DNA from: DASXRC01 sp036506495
GTDB lineage: Bacteria; Actinomycetota; Actinomycetes; Mycobacteriales; Micromonosporaceae
Assembly: GCA_036506495.1 (NCBI GenBank)
Contig: DASXRQ010000154.1
Location: forward strand, 1-5,468
Length of the DNA stretch: 5,468 nucleotides
Direction: 5' to 3'
Under the pieces are notes generated by a model. That model did no database searches. It was not told where the DNA came from and was given only the letters and a program-made list of their open reading frames with translations. The position numbers and the translations under genes are program-made. Positions 1-5,285 of this stretch are shown here, piece after piece. Numbering within the stretch: the stretch's first letter is position 1; the number at the start of each line of letters is the position of its first letter.

Positions 1-210
1 GTGTTCGGCTACACACCGCTGGACTTCCGCGACGCGCTGAACCTGCTCGCCGGCGGCACAGTGCCGGCAGCCCGCCTCGTTACCGGCGAGGTGGGCCTGC
101 CCGGCGTCGCGGCTGCCTTCGACGCTCTGGCGCACCCCGGAACCCACGCGAAGATCCTCGTCGATCCTCGTAGCGACACGACGCGACCGCAGGAGCTCCA
201 GCCGAGTTGA
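1..210 (+). CDS. Zinc-dependent alcohol dehydrogenase-like protein, C-terminal fragment
   Basis: This is the last 69 codons of a gene whose start lies left of the window; the opening GTG is most likely an internal valine codon. The segment (GYTPLDFRDALNLLAGG, then LVTGEVGLPGVAAAFDAL, then HAKILVDP) has the typical end of medium-chain zinc-type alcohol dehydrogenases: a helix after the Rossmann domain, the 'V-T-hydrophobic-E' strand, the 'AF-x-L' helix and the closing 'KILVDP' strand. Such enzymes oxidise alcohols or reduce carbonyls with NAD(P) in the cytoplasm. The zinc ligands and the cofactor loop would lie upstream, so neither substrate nor catalytic competence can be judged. An extra tail of about 11 residues follows the KILVDP strand. 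Family membership is fairly safe; a quinone oxidoreductase-like or threonine/sorbitol dehydrogenase-like member is equally possible. Confidence 0.75.
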   Translation: MFGYTPLDFRDALNLLAGGTVPAARLVTGEVGLPGVAAAFDALAHPGTHAKILVDPRSDTTRPQELQPS

Positions 211-277
211 GCACGACCACCGGCGCAAATCTTCGTCATCGGACAGGGCGTACCTCGGCATCCCGGGCGGCCGGAAA
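211..277. other. Short intergenic gap, no feature seen
   Basis: This gap between the dehydrogenase stop and the promoter of the small gene contains a CCCGGG palindrome and GC-rich sequence. I could not find a convincing terminator hairpin or ORF in it. Confidence 0.4.
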
Positions 278-300
278 GTGTCATACCCCCGTGGTGTGGT
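278..300 (+). promoter_or_regulatory. Candidate RecA-NDp/PafBC-type (DNA-damage) promoter
   Basis: GTGTCATAC at 278-286 is followed after 8 bases (287-294) by TGTGGT at 295-300. The known LexA-independent damage promoter of actinobacteria (RecA-NDp, activated by PafBC in mycobacteria) reads TTGTCRGTG, 8 bases, TANNNT. The match covers the TGTCA core, the exact 8-base spacing and both outer T residues of the -10 box, but the -10 lacks the usual A at position 2. A start of transcription near 306 would leave a leader of about 25 bases holding the ribosome binding site of the small gene at 332. The match is seen in the sequence; regulation by DNA damage is inferred. Confidence 0.5.
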
Positions 301-318
301 GGAGGTAGCCGGTGCGGT

Positions 319-325
319 AAGGAGG
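319..325 (+). promoter_or_regulatory. Ribosome binding site deciding the start at 332
   Basis: AAGGAGG, near-perfect complementarity to the 16S rRNA 3' end, stands 6 bases before ATG 332. It selects this ATG over the in-frame upstream GTG at 278, which sits inside the promoter candidate and has no such site. Confidence 0.85.
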
Positions 326-331
326 CTCATC

Positions 332-637
332 ATGCAACACATCGCCATCAACAGTGTTCGATCGCATGCGCTGTTCGTCTCCGCCCTGCAACCGTCGGAC
401 GACCCCGGCACCGAGCAGGTCCGGCAGGCCATTTCCGGGGCTGTCCGCCAGTTCGGCAGCAGGGGATGCGCGGGGCGTATGGCGCAGGAGTTCGGCGACC
501 ATCCGGAGGCCGCGGTAGCCCGGATGCGGTGGGCTCGTCAGATCGTCGCGGAGACGTTCGAGGCCTCCCCGGCTTGGGTTTCCCACACCCGACCGGTCAC
601 GGCGTCGAGAACGATCCGCGTGGCCGCCGCCGCATGA
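332..637 (+). CDS. Small conserved-looking actinobacterial protein of unknown function
   Basis: The 101-residue product has no domain that I can name with a function. Residues 1-78 look like a compact helical domain: a first helix around HALFVSALQ (12-20), a helix around EQVRQAISGAVRQFG (28-42), a conserved-looking GCAGRMAQEFGDHPEAAVARMRWA stretch (45-68, seen as G45, C46, F54, G55, H57, P58, R64, W67), and a last helix to about 76. From memory, close relatives of this short 'SALQ-SDDP...RGCA-R-AQEFGDHPE-A--RMRWAR' protein are common in actinobacteria as hypothetical proteins. The tail 79-101 looks less ordered. There is no signal peptide or membrane segment, so it is probably cytoplasmic. 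It appears to be a single-gene unit with a damage-type promoter before it and a hairpin 18 bases after its stop. A link to the DNA damage response is inference from the promoter only. Translation is near certain; function is unknown. Confidence 0.8.
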   Translation: MQHIAINSVRSHALFVSALQPSDDPGTEQVRQAISGAVRQFGSRGCAGRMAQEFGDHPEAAVARMRWARQIVAETFEASPAWVSHTRPVTASRTIRVAAAA

Positions 638-654
638 ATCGGCAAGAGACCCTT

Positions 655-677
655 CATCACGCCGCAGCGGGGTGATG
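655..677 (+). terminator. Palindromic hairpin after the small gene
   Basis: CATCAC (655-660) pairs with GTGATG (672-677). After a G/G mismatch, CC (662-663) pairs with GG (669-670), leaving a 5-base loop. The whole 23 bases are palindromic except the centre and one symmetric mismatch. There is no T-run after it, as is common for actinobacterial terminators. A protein-binding dyad ahead of the DUF309 gene is the alternative reading. Confidence 0.5.
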
Positions 678-746
678 CGGCACCGTAGCGGTCAACAACC
701 CGCCGAGGGCTGTGGGTGAACCGACTCGGTGTCGTCGCGGCATACA

Positions 747-753
747 GGGAAGA
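747..753 (+). promoter_or_regulatory. Ribosome binding site deciding the start at 762
   Basis: GGGAAGA lies 8 bases before GTG 762. The other in-frame start, GTG 729, has no comparable purine-rich site and would add 11 residues unlike the family. Confidence 0.55.
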
Positions 754-761
754 ATGACGGC

Positions 762-1283
762 GTGACGACGTCATCAGGGTCCGACGGCCACCGCGCCGAG
801 CCCACCCGGGTACGGCGCGACCGTGACGACGGCGGCCGGCCCCGCAACGCACGACCGCGCGACGGTCTGGGTCGGCCATTGCCACCCGGGACGCCCGGCG
901 TACCTACCACTCCAGACCATCTGGACCTGGCACCTGCAGAGACGCTCCGGGAAGCGCAGCGGCTACTCGACACCGGCCTCCCGTTCCACGCCCACGAGGT
1001 GCTTGAAGCCGCGTGGAAGTCCGCCCCGGAACACGAACGCGAACTCTGGCGCGGACTAGCACAGCTGGCCGTGGGTCTGACCCATGCCCGCCGAGGCAAC
1101 GCGGCCGGGGCGTCGCGACTGCTGCGGCGCAGCGCCGACCGCATCGAGCCGTACGCCGGGTCACCGCCGCACGCCATTGCGGTAGCCGACCTCACCGCAT
1201 GGGCGCGGAACCTCGCGGCCCACATCGACGCGACCGGACCGGCCGATCTTCCGGCGACCGCAACGGTGCCCCGGCTGACCTGA
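762..1283 (+). CDS. DUF309 domain-containing protein
   Basis: The product has 173 residues from the GTG at 762. The N-terminal part (about 1-57) is charged and likely disordered, with the RDRDDGGRPRNARPRDGLGRPLP segment (about 20-41) that actinobacterial DUF309 proteins usually carry. Residues 58-131 form the DUF309 helical domain: AQRLLDTGLPFHAHEVLEAAWK holds the family's defining H-x-HE-x-x-E motif (H76, H78, E79, E82) and W85, followed by ELWRGLAQLAVGLTHARRGN and a leucine/arginine-rich helix (ASRLLRRSADRI). DUF309 proteins are small helical proteins of unknown function; the clustered His/Glu residues could bind a metal, which is an inference. The protein is cytoplasmic, with no signal or membrane segment. 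It follows the small gene by 124 bases and is probably transcribed separately because of the hairpin at 655-677. The family call is confident; no biochemical role is claimed. Confidence 0.88.
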   Translation: MTTSSGSDGHRAEPTRVRRDRDDGGRPRNARPRDGLGRPLPPGTPGVPTTPDHLDLAPAETLREAQRLLDTGLPFHAHEVLEAAWKSAPEHERELWRGLAQLAVGLTHARRGNAAGASRLLRRSADRIEPYAGSPPHAIAVADLTAWARNLAAHIDATGPADLPATATVPRLT

Positions 1284-1442
1284 GCGACCCATACCTCACG
1301 AGGAGGACCGGCGTCGCCCCCCAACGACCATCCGCCCCTGTCGGCGTCTGCTCCGCGCGCGTAACGGCTGAGCAACGCCTCGATCGGTGAGATGCCATCC
1401 GGAGCGAAACATTGTCGGACGTGGTGCCAATTCCGCGTGGGG

Positions 1443-1471
1443 GTGAACGCTCCATAGGGCGGATGTGTACG
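1443..1471 (+). promoter_or_regulatory. Candidate ECF-sigma-type promoter of the TIGR03118 gene
   Basis: GTGAAC (1443-1448) and TGTACG (1466-1471) are separated by 17 bases. ECF-group sigma factors typically use a -35 containing GAAC/AAC and a -10 containing CGT or GTA about 16-17 bases later. Transcription would start near 1477-1480, giving a leader of about 40 bases. No ECF sigma gene lies in the window, so the cognate factor is unknown. Confidence 0.35.
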
Positions 1472-1479
1472 CCTCATCG

Positions 1480-1502
1480 GGACGTTGTCGTCATCAACGT
1501 CC
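1480..1502 (+). promoter_or_regulatory. 5'-UTR stem-loop next to the ribosome binding site
   Basis: GGACGTTG (1480-1487) and CAACGTCC (1495-1502) form a perfect 8-bp stem with a 7-base loop. The stem ends directly at the GGAGGAGG ribosome binding site (1503-1510). If transcription starts near 1477, the hairpin would cap the mRNA 5' end. It could stabilise the message, tune translation, or be a DNA dyad for a regulator. Confidence 0.5.
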
Positions 1503-1510
1503 GGAGGAGG
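1503..1510 (+). promoter_or_regulatory. Ribosome binding site deciding the start at 1520
   Basis: GGAGGAGG stands 9 bases before ATG 1520. The start at 1520 puts a normal signal peptide at the N-terminus, whereas the longer in-frame reading from 1412 would bury it behind 36 extra residues. Confidence 0.85.
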
Positions 1511-1519
1511 CACAGGGTC

Positions 1520-2584
1520 ATGTCCAAGAGATGGGGATTGGCCGCACTTGCCGCGACCGTGCTCCTGCTGGTGGCCGGTTCTCCGGCGCAAGCCGGTCCG
1601 CCGGCACCGCGGGTCACCGAGATCGACCAGGTATCCAACCAGCCGGGCCTCGCCAAGCTGACCGACGCCGACGTAGTCAACGCCTGGGGGCTTGCGCTCG
1701 GCCCGACGACCCCGCTGTGGGTCGCCAACAACGGCACCAATACCGCCACCCTCTATACCGGCGGGCTCGGCGGCGCGACGGTCGGCAAGGCCGGTCTCAC
1801 CGTCGTCAACGACAGCGACGGCGTGACCGGCCAGGTTTTCAACGGGTCCGCCGATTTCGTGGTCACCACCTCGCAGGGCTCCGGCCCGGCCCGGTTCCTG
1901 TTCGACAGCGAGAGCGGCGACATCACCGCCTGGGCGCCCGCGGCGACCGGAACCCACGCCGTCGTCGTCGCCCACGTGCAAGGCGCGGTATTCAAAGGTC
2001 TGGCCCTGTGGCAGACGCCCCTCGGCACGTTCCTGCTCGCGGCCGACTTCGCCAATGGCCGCATCGATGTGTTCGACCGCACGTTCAGGCAGGTCGACCT
2101 CGCCGGCGAGCTGTTCAAAGACCCGCGACTGCCCACCGGCTACGCACCGTTCAACGTCATGACCAACGGCGACGCCGTCACCGTCGCGTACGCCAAGCAG
2201 CAGGCCGGCTCCACCGACGAGCAGGCCGGCCCCGGCCTCGGCATCGTGAACACGTTCGGGCATCTCGGGACCACCGTCACCCGGATCGCCAGCCACGGCA
2301 CCCTGAACGCGCCGTGGGGCCTGGCCATCGCACCGTCCGGCTTCGGTAAATTCACCGGCGCGCTACTGGTCGGCAACTTCGGCGACGGCCGGATCTCGGC
2401 GTTCCGCGGCGACCACTTCATCGGCCAGCTACGCGACGCGCACAACCGCCCGGTCGCGATCGACGGTCTGTGGGCGCTGCTGCCTGGCACGGCCACCACC
2501 GGCGGGGTCGGCACCCTCTGGTTCAGCGCCGGACCCAACGACGAACAGGACGGGCTGGTCGGTCAGCTGATACCGACCCGCTGA
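1520..2584 (+). CDS. Secreted TIGR03118 family protein (beta-propeller-like)
   Basis: The product has 354 residues. Residues 1-25 are a Sec-type signal peptide: basic start (K3, R4), hydrophobic core to about 19, and AQA before a likely cleavage after residue 25. No lipobox cysteine, sortase signal or C-terminal membrane anchor is seen, so release or loose wall association is expected. The mature part has the features of the TIGR03118 family: DVVNAWGLALGPTTPLWVANNGTNTATLYTG near the N-terminus, VFKGLALW with LLAADFANGRIDVFD in the middle, and APWGLAIAPSGFG with LLVGNFGDGRISAF near the end. These three segments repeat a pattern (GLA, then hydrophobic strand, then N-G-x-I-x-x-F), as expected for blades of an NHL/YVTN-like propeller. 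The family has no established function that I know of; binding or extracellular enzymatic activity is speculative. It appears to be a monocistronic gene with its own leader. Confidence 0.88.
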   Translation: MSKRWGLAALAATVLLLVAGSPAQAGPPAPRVTEIDQVSNQPGLAKLTDADVVNAWGLALGPTTPLWVANNGTNTATLYTGGLGGATVGKAGLTVVNDSDGVTGQVFNGSADFVVTTSQGSGPARFLFDSESGDITAWAPAATGTHAVVVAHVQGAVFKGLALWQTPLGTFLLAADFANGRIDVFDRTFRQVDLAGELFKDPRLPTGYAPFNVMTNGDAVTVAYAKQQAGSTDEQAGPGLGIVNTFGHLGTTVTRIASHGTLNAPWGLAIAPSGFGKFTGALLVGNFGDGRISAFRGDHFIGQLRDAHNRPVAIDGLWALLPGTATTGGVGTLWFSAGPNDEQDGLVGQLIPTR

Positions 2585-2699
2585 CCGCTGGCCAACAGCG
2601 AGATCTCAGGTGCGGGCCGCGGTCCGGCCAGGCCACCACACGCCCTTCGGATCCGGCGTCGGCGAGTAGTTCCTCGGCTCGGCGTGTGCGACGGACCCG
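2585..2699. other. Convergent intergenic region with weak hairpins
   Basis: This lies between the ends of the TIGR03118 gene (+) and the tetR gene (-). CGCTG (2586-2590) and CAGCG (2596-2600) form a small 5-bp hairpin starting just after the TIGR03118 stop. CACACGCC (2637-2644) and GGCGTGTG (2681-2688) form a perfect 8-bp inverted repeat around a 36-base loop that holds the CGGATCCG palindrome (2648-2655). Either could help end transcription from both sides; neither has a T-run. Confidence 0.3.
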
Positions 2700-3413
2700 T
2701 TAGGACTTCCGCTTGGCCGCAACCGCTTTGGGCTTTGTCGGGCGGGTACCCGCCGCCGCGGCGGTCAGGACCGTGTCCCGCAGATCTGTGGCACTGGCGG
2801 CGAGAGCCGCGATCGCATCGTCTAGCAGACGTAGCAGGTCCTCGCGCCCGTCGTGGCGCTGCCAGCGTTCCACCGCGATGATCATCGCCGAGTACAGAGC
2901 GGCCAGGGTCACCGGCAGCTGCAGGTCGTCGCGCGGGGCGCCGATGGCGTCCGCGATCTGCGCCAAGTACGGGCCGATCAACGTGAGCTGCGCGTTGAGG
3001 AAGCGGGCGCGGATCTCCGGTACCGTGAAGCTCAGCTTGGTCCGGGTGAGCAGCAGCTCCGGATCCTTCTGGTAGATGTCCGCGAAAATTTCGCGGACCC
3101 GCATGATCAGCTGGGCGAGCGGGTCCTCGCCCGGGCGGATCTGCAACACTTCCTGCATTGGGCGTTCGTCGTACTCGTCCCAGAGCACGACGTCTTCTTT
3201 CGAGGGGAAGTACCGGAAGAAGGTCCGCGACGACATCGCTGCGGCGTGCGCGATGTCGTCGACCGTGGTCTGGTCATACCCCTTGTCGGCGAACAGCCGC
3301 AGCGCTTCCTTCTGCACCATCTGCTTGGTGCGGATGCGTTTGCGCTGGCGCAGGTCCGAAGTGCCGTTCGCAGAGTTCGGCTCGGGGTCCTCCGAGATCG
3401 TTTGGTGCGGCAT
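2700..3413 (-). CDS. TetR family transcriptional regulator (MftR/acyl-CoA-like ligand type)
   Basis: The product has 237 residues. The N-terminal DNA-binding domain spans about 22-75: RTKQMVQKEALRLFADKGYDQTTVDDIAHAAAMSSRTFFRYFPSKEDVV in consecutive helices, with the helix-turn-helix around 49-69 and the family-typical FFRYFPSKED end. The 'SSRTFFRYFPSKEDVVLWDEYD' form is typical of TetR proteins with an MftR-like C-terminal domain, often annotated as acyl-CoA-like ligand binding. The helical ligand domain is about 85-215. A basic Lys/Pro/Arg tail (about 218-237, ending AAKRKS) makes it longer than the usual 190-210 residues. ATG 3413 is chosen because AAGGAG (3424-3419 on this strand) is 5 bases away; GTG 3416 directly before it would be only 2 bases away. 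It is divergent from the efflux gene across 173 bases, so it most likely represses that gene and itself. The ligand is unknown. Confidence 0.93.
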   Translation of the reverse strand: MPHQTISEDPEPNSANGTSDLRQRKRIRTKQMVQKEALRLFADKGYDQTTVDDIAHAAAMSSRTFFRYFPSKEDVVLWDEYDERPMQEVLQIRPGEDPLAQLIMRVREIFADIYQKDPELLLTRTKLSFTVPEIRARFLNAQLTLIGPYLAQIADAIGAPRDDLQLPVTLAALYSAMIIAVERWQRHDGREDLLRLLDDAIAALAASATDLRDTVLTAAAAGTRPTKPKAVAAKRKS

Positions 3414-3432
3414 CACAGCTCCTTGTCCGCAC

Positions 3433-3438
3433 AGCGTA
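3433..3438 (-). promoter_or_regulatory. Possible -10 box of the tetR gene
   Basis: On the minus strand this reads TACGCT, fitting the actinobacterial TANNNT -10. It would start transcription near 3426, leaving a very short leader with the ribosome binding site almost at the 5' end. I see no good -35 at 17-18 bases, so this is weak. Confidence 0.2.
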
Positions 3439-3500
3439 ACACGGGCGCGGCAGATGCTGACGTGTTGTCATCGTACGTCGTGTTGGCGCTGAACGCCATC

Positions 3501-3517
3501 TTGACAGTAGCTGACAA
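3501..3517. promoter_or_regulatory. Candidate TetR operator between tetR and the efflux gene
   Basis: TTGACAGTAGCTGACAA is an imperfect 17-bp dyad centred on 3509: TTG-x-CAG, 3 bases, CTG-x-CAA, with 6 of 7 positions matching in each half. TetR proteins bind dyads of about this size, and the site lies in the shared divergent promoter region. It covers the TTGACA box of the transporter promoter, so binding would block RNA polymerase. The dyad is seen; the protein-site link is inferred. Confidence 0.55.
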
Positions 3518-3530
3518 ACAGGCGCACGCT
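3501..3530 (+). promoter_or_regulatory. Candidate promoter of the efflux transporter
   Basis: A consensus -35 TTGACA (3501-3506) is followed after 18 bases by CACGCT (3525-3530), a weak -10 that keeps the A at position 2 and the final T. Transcription would start near 3537, leaving a leader of about 50 bases. The -35 is inside the operator dyad. Confidence 0.45.
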
Positions 3531-3586
3531 GTCGACGAGAACGACGACTCCGCCGCGACGACGGGGCCTTGAGGTAGGGGGTGGCG

Positions 3587-5146
3587 ATGGTGGAGAACAT
3601 GGGAAACCGGAGGTGGTGGGCTGCCGCGGCGCTGGCCATCAGCGGCGTGGTGATCGGGATCGACGGGACGGTCCTCAGCCTCGCCCTACCCACCCTGGCG
3701 ACCGACCTGCACGCGTCAACCGCCCAGTTGCAGTGGTTCGTCGATGCCTACCTGCTGGTCCTCGGCGCGACGATGCTGCCAGCCGGGCTGCTCGGCGACC
3801 GCTTCGGCCGCAAGCGGCTCCTGCTTGCCGCCCTGACCCTCTTCGGGGTCGGCTCGCTCGCCTGCGCATATGCGTCCTCGGCCCAACAGCTCATCGCCGC
3901 CCGGGCGTTGCTCGGGCTGGCCGCGGCGTTCGTACTCCCGTTGAGCCTTTCGGTCCTGCCGGTGCTCTTCGACGAGGCCGAACGACAGCGCGCGTTGGCG
4001 ATCGTGGCAAGCTCGGCCATCGCCTCATACCCGCTTGGCCCGATCGTGGGTGGCTGGCTGCTCACCACATTCTGGTGGGGCTCGGTGTTCCTGATCAATG
4101 TGCCAGTGATCGCCGTCGCGCTGCTCGCGGTCACGCTCCTGATGCCCGAGTCGCGCAGCGCCGCGCGTCCGAGGCTGGACCCGGTGGGCATTGCGCTGTC
4201 CACCGGAGGGCTGGTCGCGTTGACCTACGGGATGATCAAGGCGGGCGACCACGGCTGGGGCAACCTGAGCGCCGTAGCGTTCATGGCCGCCGGGGCGCTG
4301 GTACTCGCCGGCTTCGTAGGGTGGGAGCGCCGGGTCGCTCGCTCCGCTACCCGCCAGCCGCTGGTCGACCTCGACCTGTTCCGGTCACGCAGCTTCAGGT
4401 GGGGGACGATACTGTCCACGCTGCTGTCGTTCGCGCTGATCGGGCTGCTCTTCGCGGTGCCGCAGTACCTCAGGGCGGTGCTCGGGTACGACGCGATGGG
4501 CGCGGGACTGCGGCTACTCCCGTTGATCGGTGGGATGATCGTGGGCCTGGGCGCCGGCGACCGGATCTCCACGAAGGCCGGGCCGAAGATCACGGTAGCC
4601 ATCGGGTTCGCGGTGGCCGCGGCGGGGCTGATCATGGGGGCTTTCACCAGCGCAGAGGACGGCACTGGGCTCGCCGCGACGTGGCTGACCGTCGCCGGCC
4701 TCGGCACGGGTGTCGCCCTGCCGCCAGCGATGAACGCGGCACTTGGCCGGCTCAGCGGGGAACGCAGCGGCGTAGGGTCGGCCCTGATTTCGGCGATTCG
4801 GCAGGTGGGCGGCACGTTCGGCGTCGCGGTGCTGGGATCAGTGCTCAACTCCGCATACCGGGCCCAGCTGGACCTGACCGGCTTGCCGAGCCAGGCCAGT
4901 GACGCGATACGGGACAACGTGGCCGCCGGTGCCTTGGTGGCACGCCAACTCGGTTCCGCGGAACTGCTCGCCATGGTCGAAGGCGCGTTCATCCATGGCA
5001 TGGACGTGTTGCTCGCCTGCTCCGGCGGCATCGCGGCGGGAGCTGCCGTGCTCGCGCTCGCGTTCCTGCCCGGGCGGGCCAGCCGCCGGGACGAGCCGCC
5101 GAGCCCCGCCAGGTCCGCGCCGGAGCAGGCGCCGACCCCCGTCTGA
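3587..5146 (+). CDS. MFS drug efflux transporter, DHA2 (EmrB/QacA) 14-TM type
   Basis: The product has 519 residues from ATG 3587, an integral membrane protein of the usual DHA2 length. TM1 carries GIDGTVLSLALPTL (about 24-37), the D1-type motif of 14-TM exporters. The loop between TM2 and TM3 has motif A, GLLGDRFGRKRLLL (67-80). TM4 has motif B-like RALLGLAAA (about 106-114). TM5 has the antiporter motif C, with G151-P152 and G155-G156 in YPLGPIVGGW, followed by WWGSVFLINVP. A later SGVGSALISAIRQVGGTFGVAVLG segment (about 394-417) is also typical. The C-terminal tail (about 497-519) is cytoplasmic, rich in Pro, Arg and Glu. Such proteins export hydrophobic drugs or natural products by proton antiport; the substrate is unknown. 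The start is uncertain: GTG 3581, ATG 3587 and ATG 3599 all have purine-rich sites (GAGGTAGGGG at 3571-3580, or GGAG at 3592-3595). It is divergent from tetR, its likely repressor. Confidence 0.93.
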   Translation: MVENMGNRRWWAAAALAISGVVIGIDGTVLSLALPTLATDLHASTAQLQWFVDAYLLVLGATMLPAGLLGDRFGRKRLLLAALTLFGVGSLACAYASSAQQLIAARALLGLAAAFVLPLSLSVLPVLFDEAERQRALAIVASSAIASYPLGPIVGGWLLTTFWWGSVFLINVPVIAVALLAVTLLMPESRSAARPRLDPVGIALSTGGLVALTYGMIKAGDHGWGNLSAVAFMAAGALVLAGFVGWERRVARSATRQPLVDLDLFRSRSFRWGTILSTLLSFALIGLLFAVPQYLRAVLGYDAMGAGLRLLPLIGGMIVGLGAGDRISTKAGPKITVAIGFAVAAAGLIMGAFTSAEDGTGLAATWLTVAGLGTGVALPPAMNAALGRLSGERSGVGSALISAIRQVGGTFGVAVLGSVLNSAYRAQLDLTGLPSQASDAIRDNVAAGALVARQLGSAELLAMVEGAFIHGMDVLLACSGGIAAGAAVLALAFLPGRASRRDEPPSPARSAPEQAPTPV

Positions 5147-5155
5147 CCCCGGTCG

Positions 5156-5201
5156 GGGTTGCGCCGCCGGACCAACCGGATGCGACTCGGCGGCGCAACC
5201 C
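5156..5201. terminator. Strong hairpin between convergent genes
   Basis: GGGTTGCGCCGCCG (5156-5169) and CGGCGGCGCAACCC (5188-5201) form a perfect 14-bp stem with an 18-base loop, 9 bases after the transporter stop. There is no T-run. Being symmetric, it can serve the transporter and also act as a backstop for the minus-strand gene ending at 5286. Confidence 0.75.
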
Positions 5202-5231
5202 GGCGGACGAGGTCAACCCGAAAACCGCCGG
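5200..5231 (-). terminator. Second inverted repeat, possible minus-strand terminator
   Basis: CCGGCGG (5200-5206) and CCGCCGG (5225-5231) form a 7-bp stem around an 18-base loop. It shares two bases with the strong hairpin, so the two compete in part. On the minus strand it comes about 55 bases after the stop of the right-edge gene. Confidence 0.35.
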
Positions 5232-5285
5232 TGATAGAGCACGCCATCCGGCTTCGACGTACCGCGGTGGCAGATAAAAGCAGGG

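Larger units (their letters stand above)
1284..1519 (+). other. Intergenic region upstream of the TIGR03118 gene
   Basis: About the first 120 bases hold no supported gene. An AGGAGG at 1301-1306 is not followed by a start codon. From about 1401 base composition becomes locally less GC-rich (AAACATTGTC, CCAATT), and the right part carries the ECF-like promoter candidate and the leader hairpin described separately. Confidence 0.5.

Noticed and set aside
278..331. Longer N-terminus for the small protein from GTG 278
   Set aside because: The GTG is part of the promoter candidate, while AAGGAGG points to ATG 332.
1301..1390. Perfect AGGAGG at 1301-1306 suggesting a small gene after DUF309
   Set aside because: No ATG, GTG or TTG stands at a suitable distance; the following codons begin GTC GCC and the frame ends at 1390 without a family signature.
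1412..1519. Longer N-terminus for the TIGR03118 protein from 1412
   Set aside because: It would place 36 charged residues before a normal signal peptide, and its start overlaps promoter-like sequence and lacks a ribosome binding site.
692..2296. 534-codon open frame on the minus strand
   Set aside because: It lies antisense to the DUF309 and TIGR03118 genes, which have recognisable families, signal peptide and ribosome binding sites. Its translation is Gly/Arg/Ala-rich low-complexity sequence typical of GC-rich shadow frames.
2853..3572. 239-codon open frame on the plus strand
   Set aside because: It is antisense to tetR, whose helix-turn-helix is clear, and it reads across the divergent promoter region.
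3613..4902. 429-codon open frame on the plus strand in another frame of the transporter
   Set aside because: It is very rich in Arg, Pro and Gly, as expected for an alternative frame of a GC-rich gene.
4225..5247. 340-codon open frame on the minus strand
   Set aside because: It is antisense to the MFS transporter and rich in Pro/Ser/Ala/Arg with no domain pattern; the transporter motifs on the plus strand are unmistakable.
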